Source of the DNA: a bacterium UBP6_UBA1209
Lineage (GTDB): Bacteria > UBP6 > UBA1177
Assembly (NCBI GenBank): GCA_002309575.1
Contig: DBXP01000028.1
Location: 1-7,077, forward strand
Length of the DNA stretch: 7,077 nucleotides
Reading direction: 5' to 3'
Part shown: piece by piece, positions 7,040 to 7,077 of the stretch
Layout of the letters: every line of letters begins with the position of its first letter
Position numbering within the stretch: position 1 is the first letter of the stretch
Made by a program: the position numbers and the translations under genes
The notes under the pieces: model-generated
What the model saw: only the letters and a program-made list of their open reading frames with translations
The model's database searches: none
What the model was told of the DNA's origin: nothing

Positions 7040-7077
7040 TTTTATCGGAGAGCCGCCTTAACCGCTGCAAGGCAAGC

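Noticed and set aside
7042..7077. Short frame ACLAAVKAALR ending in TAA, as the end of an upstream gene two bases before the GTG
   Set aside because: Eleven residues at the window edge cannot be assigned. It remains possible but is not supported enough to list as a gene.

Overview
All five genes that can be supported lie on the minus strand, so the window is best read from right to left. The likely host is a Gram-negative bacterium. The evidence is a lipoprotein with an aspartate/serine-rich repeat tail and a forkhead-associated (FHA) plus PATAN/DUF4388 signalling protein; both styles are common in Myxococcota/deltaproteobacterial and similar lineages. That placement is an inference from gene style, not from a marker gene comparison. 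No mobile element, CRISPR array, tRNA or rRNA gene was seen.

Right edge (about 5363-7039): the C-terminal 558 residues of a large adenine-specific DNA methyltransferase of the MmeI-like / type IIG-IIL kind. The SAM-binding motif I and any N-terminal nuclease would lie outside the window. An in-frame TAA stands only seven codons before the first usable start, inside what looks like continuing family homology. The gene may therefore be broken or split. By eye it is clearly AT-richer than mutS, which fits an acquired gene.

Middle (3118-5221): after a 141-base gap holding a weak terminator and a tentative promoter come two closely spaced genes. The first encodes an FHA-linker-PATAN signalling protein. 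The second encodes a short shikimate dehydrogenase (aroE) that begins with TTG.

Left (502-3075): a complete mutS follows aroE by 42 bases. The three genes (FHA-PATAN, aroE, mutS) look like one transcription unit joining unrelated jobs: signalling, aromatic amino acid synthesis and mismatch repair. After mutS, with its own likely promoter and a strong ribosome binding site, begins a lipoprotein gene (1-383). Its mature part is an 18-bp coding minisatellite, at least twelve copies of Asp-Ser-Thr-Asp-Ser-Gly, which runs off the left edge.

I see no convincing new multi-gene system. The points most worth a second look are the interrupted methyltransferase, the repeat lipoprotein next to mutS, and the shortened AroE.
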